In this document: positions 17,771 to 26,945 of the stretch, piece after piece | Position numbering within the stretch: position 1 is the first letter of the stretch | How the letters are laid out: each line of letters begins with the position of its first letter | Assembly (NCBI GenBank): GCA_016791115.1 | Contig: JAEUNL010000032.1 | Coordinates: 1 to 64,000, forward strand | Length of the DNA stretch: 64,000 nt | DNA from: Rhodocyclaceae bacterium | GTDB lineage: Bacteria; Pseudomonadota; Gammaproteobacteria; Burkholderiales; Rhodocyclaceae | Direction of reading: 5' to 3' | Notes under the pieces: generated by a model | What the model saw: only the letters and a program-made list of their open reading frames with translations | The model's database searches: none | Told to the model about the DNA's origin: nothing | Translations under genes and position numbers: made by a program

Positions 17771-18940
17771 TCAGTGGTGGCGCAGGTAACCGGTGATGCC
17801 CATCATCAGCCGCACCAGTCCGTAGGCGAACCAGCTCGACAGGCGGCTATACAGCGGCACGCGTTTCCAGTCTGTCGGTCGCAGTTCCTTGGCGCCGATC
17901 GCCATTGCGCGCTCGAGGCTGCCGCGCAGTTCGCCGGCGAAGCCGGTGTCGCGCACGATGACGTTGGCTTCGCGCGCCATGAGCAGGCTGAACGGGTCGA
18001 TGTTGCTCGAACCGACGGTGCTCCACACGCCGTCGATCACCGCAACCTTGGCATGCAGGAAGCTGCGGTGATATTCGTGGATGCGGATGCCGCCGTCGAG
18101 CAGTGCGCCGTACAGTCCGCGCGTCGCGTAATGCAGCAGCAGATACTCCACGCGTCCCTGCAGCAGCAGCGTCACCTTCACGCCGCGCGCCGCCGCGCGC
18201 AGCAGCGCTTGGCGGAATCGCCGCCCGGGGAGGAAGTAGGCGTTGGCGATCAGCACTTCGCGCGAGGCGCCATTGATGGCATCCAGATACGCATTCTCGA
18301 TGTCGCGACGGTGTCGCAGATTGTCTCGGATCACGAAACGCGCGCGCTGGCTGCCCGCGTGCCCCGTATGCGCGGGTCGGGCGTTGCCAAGCAGCAGACG
18401 ACGTCGCATGCCGGCCCAGGCAACCAGTTCCCACAAGCGCCGGCACGAAGCGAGGATGTCGGCAAGAATCGGCCCCTCGATGCTAACCGCATAGTCGTAG
18501 CGCGGCGGCGTGTGCTTGGGCGTATGCATGTCGTCGATCACATTGATGCCGCCGACGAAGGCCAGCCGCCCGTCCACCACCACCACCTTGCGATGCAGGC
18601 GGCGCAGGCGGTGACGGCGCAGCGAATAGGTCGCGATCTCGCGTCGGTAGACCAATACCTGCACGCCGCCCGCCACCAGCCAAGGCATCAGCGCGTCGAC
18701 GAACTCACGCGCGCCGAACCCATCGACCATCAGCCGCACCGCGACGCCGCGGCCGGCGGCACGAATCAGCGCAGCGCCGATGCGTCGGCCGGTCTCGTCG
18801 TCCTCGAAGATGTAGGTCTGCAGGAAGATTTCATGGCGCGCCGCGTCCAGTGCGTCCTCCAGCGCGGGAAAATACTGGGTCCCGCTTTCCAGCAACGTGA
18901 TGCGATGGCCCGGCTGGAATTCGGCGTCGTCGCCGGTCAT
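17771..18940 (-). CDS. clsB: Cardiolipin synthase B-type phospholipase D protein
   Basis: 389-residue phospholipase D superfamily enzyme with two HKD motifs: LHRKVVVVDGRLAFVGGIN near residue 115 and LHAKVAVIDGVWSTVGSSNID near residue 300. ClsB-type proteins join phosphatidyl groups to make cardiolipin at the inner membrane. There is no N-terminal transmembrane pair, which favours ClsB over ClsA. It follows the EEP-family gene with a one-base gap (TGACATG), the same pairing seen for ybhO/ybhP in E. coli. Confidence 0.9.
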   Translation of the reverse strand: MTGDDAEFQPGHRITLLESGTQYFPALEDALDAARHEIFLQTYIFEDDETGRRIGAALIRAAGRGVAVRLMVDGFGAREFVDALMPWLVAGGVQVLVYRREIATYSLRRHRLRRLHRKVVVVDGRLAFVGGINVIDDMHTPKHTPPRYDYAVSIEGPILADILASCRRLWELVAWAGMRRRLLLGNARPAHTGHAGSQRARFVIRDNLRHRRDIENAYLDAINGASREVLIANAYFLPGRRFRQALLRAAARGVKVTLLLQGRVEYLLLHYATRGLYGALLDGGIRIHEYHRSFLHAKVAVIDGVWSTVGSSNIDPFSLLMAREANVIVRDTGFAGELRGSLERAMAIGAKELRPTDWKRVPLYSRLSSWFAYGLVRLMMGITGYLRHH

Positions 18941-18941
18941 G

Positions 18942-19742
18942 TCAAAGGGGGGCGAGTTGCGCCGTCAGCGCCGCGTGGTCTGAGATCTTCGACCACGGCA
19001 GGCCGTAATGGGATTGCGCGCTTTCCACCTGGAATCCGCGCACGTAGATGCGATCCAGCCGTAGTACCGGCAAAGTGGCCGGAAAGCTGCGTGCGGGCCG
19101 GCCGCGTTCGCCGGCGAAGGCTTCGATCACGCCGAGCGAATCGCACAACTGATCGTCTGCGCGGTTGCGCCAGTCGTTGAAGTCGCCGGCGATGATGAGC
19201 CGCGCTTTCCCGCCGGCCAGAGTGTGCATGCGCTCGACGATGGCCTGCATCTGGCGCCGGCGCGTGCCGCCGGTAAGCCCGAGGTGGATGCAGGCGCAAT
19301 GTACCGGGTCGGCACGGCCCGGAAGCGCGATCTCGCAGTGGAGCAATCCGCGCCGTTCGAATGCGTGGTCCGAGATGTCCTGGTTGTGCGCCGAGAGTAT
19401 CGGGTAGCGCGACAGGATGGCATTGCCGTGGTGGCCGTGGTCGTAGACCGCATTGCCGCCGTATGCGGTTTGCAACCAGAAGTCCTCGGCCAGGAATTCA
19501 TGCTGCGGCCGTTGCGGCCAATCCGCATGGCGCGCCGAGTGGCGCACGTGCAGCCCCTGCACTTCCTGCAGGAACACGATGTCCGCGTCCAGCGTGCGCA
19601 GGCGTTCGCGCAACTCGTGGATCACCATGCGCCGGTTGAACTGCGAGAAGCCCTTGTGGATGTTGTAAGTGCACACGCGCAGACGCGGCTGCCCCGCGCG
19701 ATTGTCCTCCGTGCGCGGCGCACGCGGTTTCGATGCATTCAT
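18942..19742 (-). CDS. Endonuclease/exonuclease/phosphatase family protein (YbhP-like)
   Basis: 266 residues from the ATG at 19742 (MNASKPRAP). The EEP metal-dependent phosphodiesterase fold is shown by RVCTYNIHKGFS, FLQEVQ (metal-binding Glu), HLGLTGGTRRRQ, IIAGDFNDWRN and the C-terminal SDHAAL. Its substrate is unknown; because E. coli ybhP lies beside clsB, a lipid or phosphodiester substrate linked to cardiolipin metabolism is plausible. Upstream in-frame sequence to 20045 overlaps the rhodanese gene and looks non-coding. Confidence 0.85.
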   Translation of the reverse strand: MNASKPRAPRTEDNRAGQPRLRVCTYNIHKGFSQFNRRMVIHELRERLRTLDADIVFLQEVQGLHVRHSARHADWPQRPQHEFLAEDFWLQTAYGGNAVYDHGHHGNAILSRYPILSAHNQDISDHAFERRGLLHCEIALPGRADPVHCACIHLGLTGGTRRRQMQAIVERMHTLAGGKARLIIAGDFNDWRNRADDQLCDSLGVIEAFAGERGRPARSFPATLPVLRLDRIYVRGFQVESAQSHYGLPWSKISDHAALTAQLAPL

Positions 19743-19786
19743 GTCGAGCGGCCGGTCGGCGCGACGCCCCGAGGCGCGCGCGCAGT

Positions 19787-20239
19787 TCAGCTCTGCTGCC
19801 AGGGCAAGCCGGCGAAGCGCCAGCCGCCGACCCGGTTGCGCTGGCCGTTGGCGTCCTTGTCGCCCTCGAATCCTTCGAGCACGTTGTAGGCGTCGCGGAA
19901 GCCAGCCTCCGTGGCGGCAATTGCCGCTGCATGGGAGCGGGCACCGCTGCGGCAGATGAACATGACGAGCGATTCGGGATCGACCTGATGCTTCAATTGG
20001 GCGACGAAGTTCGGGTTCGGCTGGTTGCCGGGGTAGACCAGCCACTCGATCTCGACTGCGCCGGGAATGCGGCCGACCCAGTCAAGCTCTGCGCGGGTGC
20101 GCACATCGACGATGCGTGCGCCGGGTGCGAGCTGCAGCACTTCCCAAGCTTCCTTCGGCGTGAGCGCACCTTCGTAGCTGAGTTTCATCTCCGTGGCGCG
20201 CGACTGCGCGAGTCCGAGCACTTCAGTGAGTTTTCCCAT
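19787..20239 (-). CDS. Rhodanese-domain protein
   Basis: A 150-residue single rhodanese domain; the active-site loop FICRSGARS holds the persulfide-accepting cysteine. Also visible are ARIVDVRTRAELDWVGRIPGAVEIEW, typical of the first half of the fold, and a C-terminal GGWRFAGLPWQ tail common in betaproteobacterial homologues. The start at 20239 (MGKLTEVLGLAQ) is chosen because the sequence upstream is intergenic. Sulfur donor and acceptor are unknown. Its promoter lies back-to-back with the glnA control region. Confidence 0.87.
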   Translation of the reverse strand: MGKLTEVLGLAQSRATEMKLSYEGALTPKEAWEVLQLAPGARIVDVRTRAELDWVGRIPGAVEIEWLVYPGNQPNPNFVAQLKHQVDPESLVMFICRSGARSHAAAIAATEAGFRDAYNVLEGFEGDKDANGQRNRVGGWRFAGLPWQQS

Positions 20240-20438
20240 GGTCTGCAACTGCGTGAGGGTTGGATCGGATCGAGTATACGCCGGCCGCCGTGCCCAAATC
20301 GATAGTGCGATGGCGCCTTCACGGGCGGCGCCCGAGCGGCTGGGTGCAGGGCACTGCGATGCAGATCGCACCCGATCGAGGCATCCGGACGGCCTTCCGA
20401 CATGCGTTTTCGACGCGAGAGGAGAAATCGGAATGCGC

Positions 20439-20455
20439 CGCACCAAACCGGTGCG
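20439..20455 (+). promoter_or_regulatory. NtrC enhancer site 1 upstream of glnA
   Basis: CGCACC-AAACC-GGTGCG, a perfect 6+6 inverted repeat with a 5-base spacer, differing from the NtrC consensus TGCACC-N5-GGTGCA only at the two outer bases. Its centre is 141 bases upstream of the start predicted from the sigma-54 promoter. Confidence 0.75.
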
Positions 20456-20470
20456 ACGCCGTGTTCTGGG

Positions 20471-20487
20471 CGCCCCAAATCGGTGCG
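20471..20487 (+). promoter_or_regulatory. NtrC enhancer site 2 upstream of glnA
   Basis: CGCCCC-AAATC-GGTGCG, a second copy of the NtrC motif with one further mismatch in the left arm. It is centred 32 bp (three helical turns) after site 1 and about 109 bases upstream of the predicted start. Confidence 0.7.
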
Positions 20488-20561
20488 TTATTCCCGTGGC
20501 GACCCGGATGCCGGGCGGGCCTTGGCTTGTGGCACAATGCCGTTTTTGCGCTCGCCGTGAA

Positions 20562-20577
20562 TGGCATGAAACGTGCT
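20562..20577 (+). promoter_or_regulatory. Sigma-54 promoter of glnA
   Basis: TGGCAT-GAAAC-GTGCT has GG and GC exactly 10 bases apart, matching the -24/-12 consensus TGGCAC-N5-TTGCW at all but two positions. Transcription would start near 20588. It lies at the correct distance from both NtrC sites. Confidence 0.75.
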
Positions 20578-20646
20578 GTCAGGCTCGGGCGAAAATACCG
20601 CCTCGCGGACTCACACCACGCTTCAAGTCATCTATCAGGAGTGAAC

Positions 20647-22056
20647 ATGTCACCTCAAGACGTCCTCAAACTGGTCAAGGAAAAAGAGGTCAAGTTTGTC
20701 GATTTCCGCTTTACCGATACGCGCGGCAAGGAGCAACACGTCGGCGTGCCGGTCAAGGCTTTCGATGCTGATAAGTTCGAGGACGGCCACGCCTTCGACG
20801 GCTCGTCGATCGCCGGCTGGAAGGGCATCCAGGCATCCGACATGCTGCTGATGCCGGACCCGGCCACCGCCTACATCGATCCGTTCATGGACGAAACCAC
20901 CCTCGTTCTGACCTGCGACGTGGTCGAACCGGCCGACGGCAAGGGCTATGACCGCGACCCACGCTCGATCGCCAAGCGTGCCGAGGCCTACCTCAAGTCT
21001 TCCGGCATTGGCGATACCTGTTTCTTCGGACCGGAACCCGAATTCTTCATTTTCGACTCCGTCGAGTGGTCGGTCGACATGTCCGGCTCCTACTGCAAGG
21101 TATTCTCGGAAGAAGCCGCCTGGGCCTCCGCCGAAAAAATCGAAGGCGGCAACACTGGCCACCGTCCGACCGTCAAGGGCGGTTACTTCCCGGTTCCGCC
21201 GGTCGACAGCTTGAACGACGTGCGTGCCGCGATGTGCCTGGCGCTCGAAGCCTGCGGCGTCGAAGTCGAAGTGCATCACCACGAAGTGGCCACCGCCGGG
21301 CAGTGCGAAATCGGCACCAAGTTCGGTCCGCTGGTACGCCGCGCCGACATGACGCAGGTACTCAAGTACATCGTGCATAACGTCGCGCACAGCTACGGCA
21401 AGACCGCGACCTTCATGCCGAAGCCCATCGTTGGCGACAACGGCTCGGGCATGCACGTACACCAGTCGATCTGGAAGGACGGAAAGAACCTGTTCGCGGG
21501 CAACGGCTACGCCGGCCTGTCCGAGTTCGCCCTCTACTACATCGGCGGCATCATCAAGCACGCGCGCGCGCTCAACGCCATCACCAACCCGGGCACCAAC
21601 TCGTACAAGCGTCTGGTTCCCGGCTTCGAAGCACCGGTCAAGTTGGCCTACTCGGCCCGCAACCGCTCGGCCTCGATCCGCATTCCGTTCGTGCAGTCGG
21701 ACAAGGCGCGCCGCATCGAAGTGCGCTTCCCGGACCCCACCTGCAACCCGTATCTGGGCTTCACGGCGCTGATGATGGCCGGCCTCGACGGCGTGCAGAA
21801 CAAGATCCACCCCGGCGATCCGGCTGACAAGAACCTGTACGACCTGCCGCCCGAAGAAGACGCGAAGATCCCGACCGTTTGCTCCAGCCTCGACCAGGCG
21901 CTCGAGTACCTCGATAAGGATCGCGAATTCCTGACGCGCGGCGGCGTCTTCTCCAACGAGATGATCGATGCCTACATCGAACTCAAGCTGGAAGAAGTCA
22001 CCAAGTTCCGCATGACGACCCACCCGGTCGAGTACGACATGTACTACAGCCTGTAA
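20647..22056 (+). CDS. glnA: Glutamine synthetase type I (GSI-beta)
   Basis: Condenses ammonia and glutamate to glutamine with ATP, the main nitrogen-assimilation step. It has 469 residues, the same as the enteric enzyme. Visible: [21 protein letters not shown], the metal/ATP segment [13 protein letters not shown], and [10 protein letters not shown] with Tyr398, the adenylylation site of GSI-beta. The start at 20647 is set by [14 protein letters not shown] and an AGGAG ribosome site. It is upstream of ntrBC but separated by a strong terminator. Confidence 0.98.
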   Translation: MSPQDVLKLVKEKEVKFVDFRFTDTRGKEQHVGVPVKAFDADKFEDGHAFDGSSIAGWKGIQASDMLLMPDPATAYIDPFMDETTLVLTCDVVEPADGKGYDRDPRSIAKRAEAYLKSSGIGDTCFFGPEPEFFIFDSVEWSVDMSGSYCKVFSEEAAWASAEKIEGGNTGHRPTVKGGYFPVPPVDSLNDVRAAMCLALEACGVEVEVHHHEVATAGQCEIGTKFGPLVRRADMTQVLKYIVHNVAHSYGKTATFMPKPIVGDNGSGMHVHQSIWKDGKNLFAGNGYAGLSEFALYYIGGIIKHARALNAITNPGTNSYKRLVPGFEAPVKLAYSARNRSASIRIPFVQSDKARRIEVRFPDPTCNPYLGFTALMMAGLDGVQNKIHPGDPADKNLYDLPPEEDAKIPTVCSSLDQALEYLDKDREFLTRGGVFSNEMIDAYIELKLEEVTKFRMTTHPVEYDMYYSL

Positions 22057-22104
22057 CATGGGCTGTACGTGTCCGGTCAGCGCATGACCGGGCAATGCGT
22101 TATG

Positions 22105-22138
22105 AAAGGACGGGCTGCGGCCCGTCCTTTTGTTTGTG
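22105..22138 (+). terminator. Intrinsic terminator after glnA
   Basis: Perfect 10-bp stem AAAGGACGGG (22105-22114) / CCCGTCCTTT (22121-22130), 6-base loop, then TGTTTGTG. It separates glnA from the downstream DUF4124-ntrB-ntrC genes. Confidence 0.85.
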
Positions 22139-22180
22139 GGTCAAGACGGCGGGCGCCGGCCCGTTAAAGGCACAACCAAA

Positions 22181-22197
22181 GCGTGACATACTCACGC
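22181..22197 (+). promoter_or_regulatory. Palindromic operator candidate upstream of the DUF4124 gene
   Basis: GCGTGA-CATAC-TCACGC, a perfect 6+6 inverted repeat with a 5-base spacer, 68 bases before the DUF4124 start and after the glnA terminator. It is not an NtrC site. The binding protein is unknown. Confidence 0.35.
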
Positions 22198-22264
22198 ATG
22201 CCGCGGGGCGGCGACGCCTACACTGGGGCCGTTGTGCTTTGTGGCTCGATGGGGATCGAACACG

Positions 22265-22753
22265 ATGAGATTTCTGCAGATTGCTGCCTTGACGGTCGCG
22301 GTGCTGGGCGCCGGTGCCGTGCGGGCTGACGTCTTCAAGTGCGTCGACGACGAAGGTCGCGTGACCTACACCAACACCAAGGGTGGCAAGGGCTGTACCG
22401 CGCTGTCACAGGATCTGCCGGTTTCATCGGTGCCTTCGGCCAGCCCCCAGAAGAAACCGGCGCCCACGCCGGGAGCGTTTCCCAAGGTCGATGGCGAGAC
22501 GCAGCGCGCGCGCGATAATGACAGGCGCAAGATCCTCGAAGAGGAGCTTGCGAACGAGCAGAAGTCGCTGGAACAGGCAAGGAAAGAACTCGCCGACGCC
22601 GAATCCGACCCCGAGACGTTTCGCCGCAAGGGCGGCGGCACGGGCCGTAACGTTGCGGCCTACGAGGAAAAGGTGAAACCTTTGCAGGACAAGGTCTCCC
22701 TGCATGAGCGCAACATCGAGGCGCTGAAAAAGGAGATTGGCAATTTGCGCTGA
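22265..22753 (+). CDS. Periplasmic DUF4124 protein
   Basis: 162 residues with a signal peptide (MRFLQIAALTVAVLGAGAVRA, cut near residue 22) followed by the DUF4124 motif VFKCVDDEGRVTYTNTKGGKGC, whose two cysteines may pair. The C-terminal half (about 85-160) is charged and predicted coiled coil. DUF4124 proteins are common beside proteobacterial glnA/ntrB, but their function is unknown to me. The ntrB start lies 53 bp downstream. Confidence 0.85.
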   Translation: MRFLQIAALTVAVLGAGAVRADVFKCVDDEGRVTYTNTKGGKGCTALSQDLPVSSVPSASPQKKPAPTPGAFPKVDGETQRARDNDRRKILEEELANEQKSLEQARKELADAESDPETFRRKGGGTGRNVAAYEEKVKPLQDKVSLHERNIEALKKEIGNLR

Positions 22754-22805
22754 GCCGCGCGATGACGAGCCTGCCAATGGTGCAGTTCTTGCTGATTGGT
22801 TGGGC

Positions 22806-23882
22806 ATGTCGGCTCCACGTCCTCCTGTTTCTGTCAGCGCATTTGCAGGGCTTGATCTGCTCTCTTCGGCGGTCGTGCTTGCGCGGGCCGATCTGACGAT
22901 CTGCTACGTCAATCCCGCTGCAGAAAATCTCTTTGCCATCAGCAGCAAGCACCTGCTGTGCAAACCGTTGGCCACGCTGCTCGGCGATCCGCCGGGCCTG
23001 TCTGCCGCTTTCGACGCGGCACTGCGAGACAACTGGAGTTACACGGGTCAGAACATCACGGTGCACCGTGGCGGTGCGGAGACTCTGCACCTCGATTGCA
23101 CGGTTTCGCCGGTCGAGGCGGCCGATGTGCGTCTGCTGCTCGAATTCCGGCCGATCGACCAGCAGCTCAAGGTGGCGCGCGAAGAACAGCTCCTGCAGCA
23201 GCAGCAGGCCAGCCGCGAACTGATCCGCAATCTTGCGCACGAGATCAAGAACCCGCTCGGCGGCATTCGCGGATCGGCGCAATTGCTCGAGCGGGAACTC
23301 ACCAATCCGCTGTTGCGCGAGTACACGCAGGTCATCATAGACGAGGCCGACCGCCTGCAGGATCTGATGAACCGGCTGCTCACCTCGCATCGATTGATGC
23401 AGCCGGCGCCGGTGGCGATGCACGAGATTCTCGAGCGCGTTCTGCGCCTGATCCATGCCGAATATGCCAGCGTGAAGGTGCTGCGCGACTATGACACCAG
23501 CCTGCCTGACCTGACCGGCGACCGCGAACAGCTGATCCAGGCGATCCTCAACATCGCTCGCAACGCCGCGCAGGCGATGGAAGGCGAGGGTGAGATCGTG
23601 TTCCGCACCCGCGCTGTGCGGCAGGTCACGCTTGCCAAGAAGCGCTACCGGTTGGCATTGGAATTGCAAGTCATCGACAATGGTCCCGGCATTCCCGAGG
23701 CAATCCGTGACAAGATCTTCTACCCGCTGGTGTCCGGCAGGGACGGTGGCAGCGGCCTGGGGCTGACGCTGGCGCAAAGCTTCATCCAGCAACACCACGG
23801 AACGATCGAAGTCGATAGCTGGCCCGGCCGCACCTGCTTCACGATCAGGTTGCCACTGGGCCGCGATCAGAGCGGGCAGTGA
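22806..23882 (+). CDS. glnL: Nitrogen-regulation sensor kinase NtrB (GlnL)
   Basis: Soluble histidine kinase that phosphorylates or dephosphorylates NtrC in response to PII. 358 residues: N-terminal PAS domain (about 15-125; ICYVNPAAENLF), DHp helix with the phospho-acceptor His in RNLAHEIKNPLGG (about 145), and a HATPase domain (NIARNAAQAMEG, DNGPGIP, GGSGLGLTLAQSF). No transmembrane segments, as expected. The ATG at 22806 gives the usual family length; a TTG at 22737 would overlap the DUF4124 gene. Confidence 0.95.
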   Translation: MSAPRPPVSVSAFAGLDLLSSAVVLARADLTICYVNPAAENLFAISSKHLLCKPLATLLGDPPGLSAAFDAALRDNWSYTGQNITVHRGGAETLHLDCTVSPVEAADVRLLLEFRPIDQQLKVAREEQLLQQQQASRELIRNLAHEIKNPLGGIRGSAQLLERELTNPLLREYTQVIIDEADRLQDLMNRLLTSHRLMQPAPVAMHEILERVLRLIHAEYASVKVLRDYDTSLPDLTGDREQLIQAILNIARNAAQAMEGEGEIVFRTRAVRQVTLAKKRYRLALELQVIDNGPGIPEAIRDKIFYPLVSGRDGGSGLGLTLAQSFIQQHHGTIEVDSWPGRTCFTIRLPLGRDQSGQ

Positions 23883-23904
23883 CCCGCGACATTGAGGACA
23901 TAGC

Positions 23905-25323
23905 GTGAATCCAGTCTGGATCATCGACGACGACCGTTCCATCCGCTGGGTGTTCGAAAAGGCACTCGCGCGAGAGGAGATCCCCTTCAAGAGCTTCAGC
24001 ACGGCGGGCGATGCCCTGGCCGCACTCGAGGACGACATGGCGCCCCAGGTGCTGGTGTCGGACATTCGCATGCCGGGCGAGTCGGGCCTGTCGCTGCTGC
24101 AAAAGGTGAAGGCGCGCTACCCGTCGCTGCCGGTCATCATCATGACCGCCTATTCCGATCTCGACAGTGCAGTGCAGGCCTTCCAGGGCGGCGCGTTCGA
24201 ATACCTGCCGAAGCCCTTCGACGTCGATCATGCGGTGGAACTCGTGCGCCGGGCGGTTGACGAAAGCATGCACCAGGATAGTGCGCCCGAGGTTTCGAAC
24301 ATGGCGCCCGAGATTCTCGGGCAGGCGCCGTCGATGCAGGAGGTCTTCCGCGCCATCGGCCGCTTGTCGCAATCCCATGCGACCGTGTTGATCAACGGCG
24401 AGTCCGGCACCGGGAAGGAACTGGTGGCGCGGGCGTTGCATCGGCACAGCCCGCGCAGGGATCAACCCTTCATTGCGATCAACACCGCGGCGATTCCGCG
24501 CGACCTGCTCGAGTCCGAATTGTTTGGCCACGAACGTGGCGCCTTCACCGGTGCGACGACCATGCGGCGCGGCCGCTTCGAACAGGCGGAGGGCGGCACA
24601 CTGTTCCTCGACGAGATCGGCGATATGCCGGCCGAGTTGCAGACTCGCCTGTTGCGCGTGCTTTCGGACGGCAATTTCTATCGCGTGGGCGGCCATCAGC
24701 CGATCAAGGCCAACGTGCGCGTCATTGCGGCGACCCACCAGAACCTCGAAGACCGCGTCAGGAACAACCTGTTTCGCGAGGATCTGTTCCATCGGCTCAA
24801 CGTGATCCGCCTGCGCCTGCCGAGCCTGCGCGAGCGGCGCGAGGACATTCCGCTGCTCACCAAGCATTTCCTGCAAAAGAGTGCGCTGGAGCTGGGCGTC
24901 GAACCCAAGCGCATTTCGGAGGCGGCGCTCAAGTATCTTGCTTCGCAGGATTTTCCCGGCAACGTGCGGCAACTCGAGAACCTGTGTCACTGGCTCACTG
25001 TCATGGCGCCAGGGCAGCTCATCGACATCAACGACCTGCCGCCGGAAGTGCGCGAGCAGGCGCCACGCGAGGCGGCGGGCGACTGGCTGGCGGCATTGGC
25101 GCAAGAGGCCGATCGCATGCTGGGCGCACGCGAACCCGAAGTCTTCGACAAGCTCACGCGGGCATTCGAGAAAACGCTGATCACGCGCGCCTTGGCCGCA
25201 TCGGGCGGGCGGCGCATCGAGGCCTCGCAGATGCTGGGCATCGGCCGCAACACCATCACGCGCAAGATCCAGGAGCTCGGCATCGAGGGGGCCAAGTCCG
25301 CAGATCACGACGAGGATCGCTAA
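23905..25323 (+). CDS. glnG: Nitrogen-regulation response regulator NtrC (GlnG)
   Basis: Sigma-54 enhancer-binding activator. 472 residues from a GTG: receiver domain (1-120; [12 protein letters not shown], phosphorylated Asp in [12 protein letters not shown]), AAA+ domain (about 140-380; Walker A GESGTGKE, the sigma-54-contacting GAFTGA loop, [12 protein letters not shown]) and a C-terminal Fis-type helix-turn-helix ([23 protein letters not shown]). It starts 22 bp after ntrB. Its likely target, the paired sites at glnA, is visible 3.4 kb upstream. Confidence 0.97.
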   Translation: MNPVWIIDDDRSIRWVFEKALAREEIPFKSFSTAGDALAALEDDMAPQVLVSDIRMPGESGLSLLQKVKARYPSLPVIIMTAYSDLDSAVQAFQGGAFEYLPKPFDVDHAVELVRRAVDESMHQDSAPEVSNMAPEILGQAPSMQEVFRAIGRLSQSHATVLINGESGTGKELVARALHRHSPRRDQPFIAINTAAIPRDLLESELFGHERGAFTGATTMRRGRFEQAEGGTLFLDEIGDMPAELQTRLLRVLSDGNFYRVGGHQPIKANVRVIAATHQNLEDRVRNNLFREDLFHRLNVIRLRLPSLRERREDIPLLTKHFLQKSALELGVEPKRISEAALKYLASQDFPGNVRQLENLCHWLTVMAPGQLIDINDLPPEVREQAPREAAGDWLAALAQEADRMLGAREPEVFDKLTRAFEKTLITRALAASGGRRIEASQMLGIGRNTITRKIQELGIEGAKSADHDEDR

Positions 25324-25404
25324 TCCCCGGGTGTCGTGCCGCTTGTCGCAAGCGCCGGGCCGCGGTTTCCGGGATAATTGCGGCCGTCCAGAGACGGTGG
25401 CAAT

Positions 25405-26202
25405 GTGATCAATCCCGACGACAAACTCGATGGCGCCCGCATACGGGCCGCTTCCGGACTTTCAGAACAAAGATTCGTGCTTGAACTGCGCGATGCTTGC
25501 CCGTCGACCAACTCAACCATTCTCGAACTGGCGCTGCCCGCCCGCGGCGTGCTTCAGTTGCTTGCATGCGAGAGCCAGACTGCCGGTCGCGGCCGGCGCG
25601 GGCGCAGTTGGCTTTCCTGGGGCTCAGGCAGCCTGACTTTTTCGGCACGCTGGCAGTTTCGGCCCGGCAACGCGGCGCCTGCGGGGCTGTCGCTGGCCGC
25701 GGGCGTTGCGGTGGCGCAGGCGTTGGAGGGCATGGGCGTGCGTGGTGTCGCACTCAAGTGGCCCAACGACATCCTTCTCGACGGCGCCAAGCTGGGCGGC
25801 ATATTGACGGAACTGGCGACCGACTCGGCGGGCGCGATGTCCGCCGTGATCGGCATCGGACTCAACCTGCGGCACAACGACACGTGTTTGCCGGATGTGT
25901 CGATCGCCGCGCTCGACGATGTGCTTCAGCCGCCTCCCGATCGCAGCGCGCTGCTTGGCGCTTGCGCAGCGCAGCTTGCGGCGATGCTGGAAGCGTTCGC
26001 GTCCTCCGGCTTTGCTGCCTACCGGCAGGCGTGGCAGGCGCGCAACGCTCACGTCGGGCGCCTGGTACGGGTGTCGGGCGAGATGGGCGCCGAACGCGAG
26101 GGCCTGTGCGTCGGCGTTGACGACGACGGCGCCATGCTCATCGAGGCGCACGGGCAGCCCGTGCGGATTCTTTCGGGCGATGTGACATTGCGGCCGGCAT
26201 GA
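25405..26202 (+). CDS. birA: Biotin--[acetyl-CoA-carboxylase] ligase, catalytic domain only
   Basis: Activates biotin as biotinyl-AMP and transfers it to the carrier lysine of biotin-dependent carboxylases. The ligase core is intact: DACPSTNSTI, the biotin/AMP loop AGRGRRGRSW, LKWPNDILLDGAKLGGIL and a C-terminal SH3-like segment. The N-terminal winged helix of E. coli BirA is missing, so this is probably a ligase without repressor function. A GTG at 25405 is preferred over TTG 25378. It begins the birA-coaX-SPOR-coaE chain, joined by ATGA overlaps. Confidence 0.93.
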   Translation: MINPDDKLDGARIRAASGLSEQRFVLELRDACPSTNSTILELALPARGVLQLLACESQTAGRGRRGRSWLSWGSGSLTFSARWQFRPGNAAPAGLSLAAGVAVAQALEGMGVRGVALKWPNDILLDGAKLGGILTELATDSAGAMSAVIGIGLNLRHNDTCLPDVSIAALDDVLQPPPDRSALLGACAAQLAAMLEAFASSGFAAYRQAWQARNAHVGRLVRVSGEMGAEREGLCVGVDDDGAMLIEAHGQPVRILSGDVTLRPA

Positions 26203-26945
26203 TCCTTTGCATCGACGCGGGCAATACGCGCATCAAATGGGGTGTTGCCACTTCCGCAACCGGCCCGTGGCTGGCGCAGGGCGCCGTGCTTACCGCCGCG
26301 CCGCAAGATCTCCCCAACCAATTGCCGGGCTGCGCCGCGGCGGGTTCGGCGCTTGTCTGCAGCGTTGCGGGCGACCAGATTGATCAGGCGCTGGCAAAAT
26401 TGCTCGAATCGCGGGGCATTGCGATCTCCTGGTTGCGCGCCGGGTCGGCGGCGTTCGGCGTGCGCAACGATTATCGCAACCCTGCCCAACTCGGTGCCGA
26501 TCGCTGGGCGGCACTGATCGGTGCACGCGGGTTGCATCGCGGCCCGGTGCTGGTGGTCATGGCCGGAACGGCGACGACCATCGATGTGCTCGATGCCTCC
26601 GGCTGCTTTCGTGGCGGATTCATCCTGCCGGGCTTCGACCTGATGCGCAGCGCGCTGGCGCGGAACACGGCACAATTGCCCCTGGCCGAGGCTGAACCCA
26701 GCGAGTTTCCGCGCTCGACCGACGAGGCGATCGTCAGTGGCTGCCTCGCGGCACAGGCCGGGGCCGTGGATCGCATGTTCCGGCGCATTGCGGCAGAGCC
26801 GCACGCCTGTTGCCTCCTCTCGGGCGGCGGGGCTCAGCGGCTGGCATCGGTGCTCGACCTGCCCTTGAAACGCGTCGACAACCTCACCCTCGAAGGCCTG
26901 CGCAGGGCGGCGTTCGAGGGCGCTGATCCGGAATTCGATCGATGA
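26199..26945 (+). CDS. coaX: Type III pantothenate kinase
   Basis: First step of coenzyme A synthesis, phosphorylating pantothenate. The ASKHA fold is shown by LCIDAGNTRIKWG (phosphate 1), LGADRWAALIGARG (about residue 92) and VVMAGTATTIDVLDASGCFRGGFILPG. 248 residues. The start overlaps the birA stop and its end overlaps the SPOR gene; birA-coaX adjacency is typical of betaproteobacteria. Confidence 0.95.
   Translation: MILCIDAGNTRIKWGVATSATGPWLAQGAVLTAAPQDLPNQLPGCAAAGSALVCSVAGDQIDQALAKLLESRGIAISWLRAGSAAFGVRNDYRNPAQLGADRWAALIGARGLHRGPVLVVMAGTATTIDVLDASGCFRGGFILPGFDLMRSALARNTAQLPLAEAEPSEFPRSTDEAIVSGCLAAQAGAVDRMFRRIAAEPHACCLLSGGGAQRLASVLDLPLKRVDNLTLEGLRRAAFEGADPEFDR

Larger units (their letters stand above)
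20240..20646 (+). promoter_or_regulatory. glnA control region
   Basis: A 407-bp gap between the divergent rhodanese and glnA genes. It holds two NtrC-like enhancer sites and a sigma-54 promoter (listed separately), then a leader of about 59 bases with AGGAG ahead of the glnA ATG. An open frame runs through it in phase with glnA but is explained by GC-rich composition; the conserved GlnA protein starts at 20647. Confidence 0.75.

Noticed and set aside
20524..20550. TGGCAC...TTTTTGC as a sigma-54 promoter of glnA
   Set aside because: The GG-to-GC spacing is 15 rather than 10 bases. The element at 20562-20577 has the correct spacing and position.
20260..20646. N-terminal extension of glutamine synthetase by 129 residues
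   Set aside because: The extension covers the NtrC sites and the sigma-54 promoter and has no relation to GlnA proteins, which start at [14 protein letters not shown].
20240..20646. Riboswitch in the glnA leader
   Set aside because: No glutamine or other riboswitch core was recognised; the region is explained by NtrC and sigma-54 elements.
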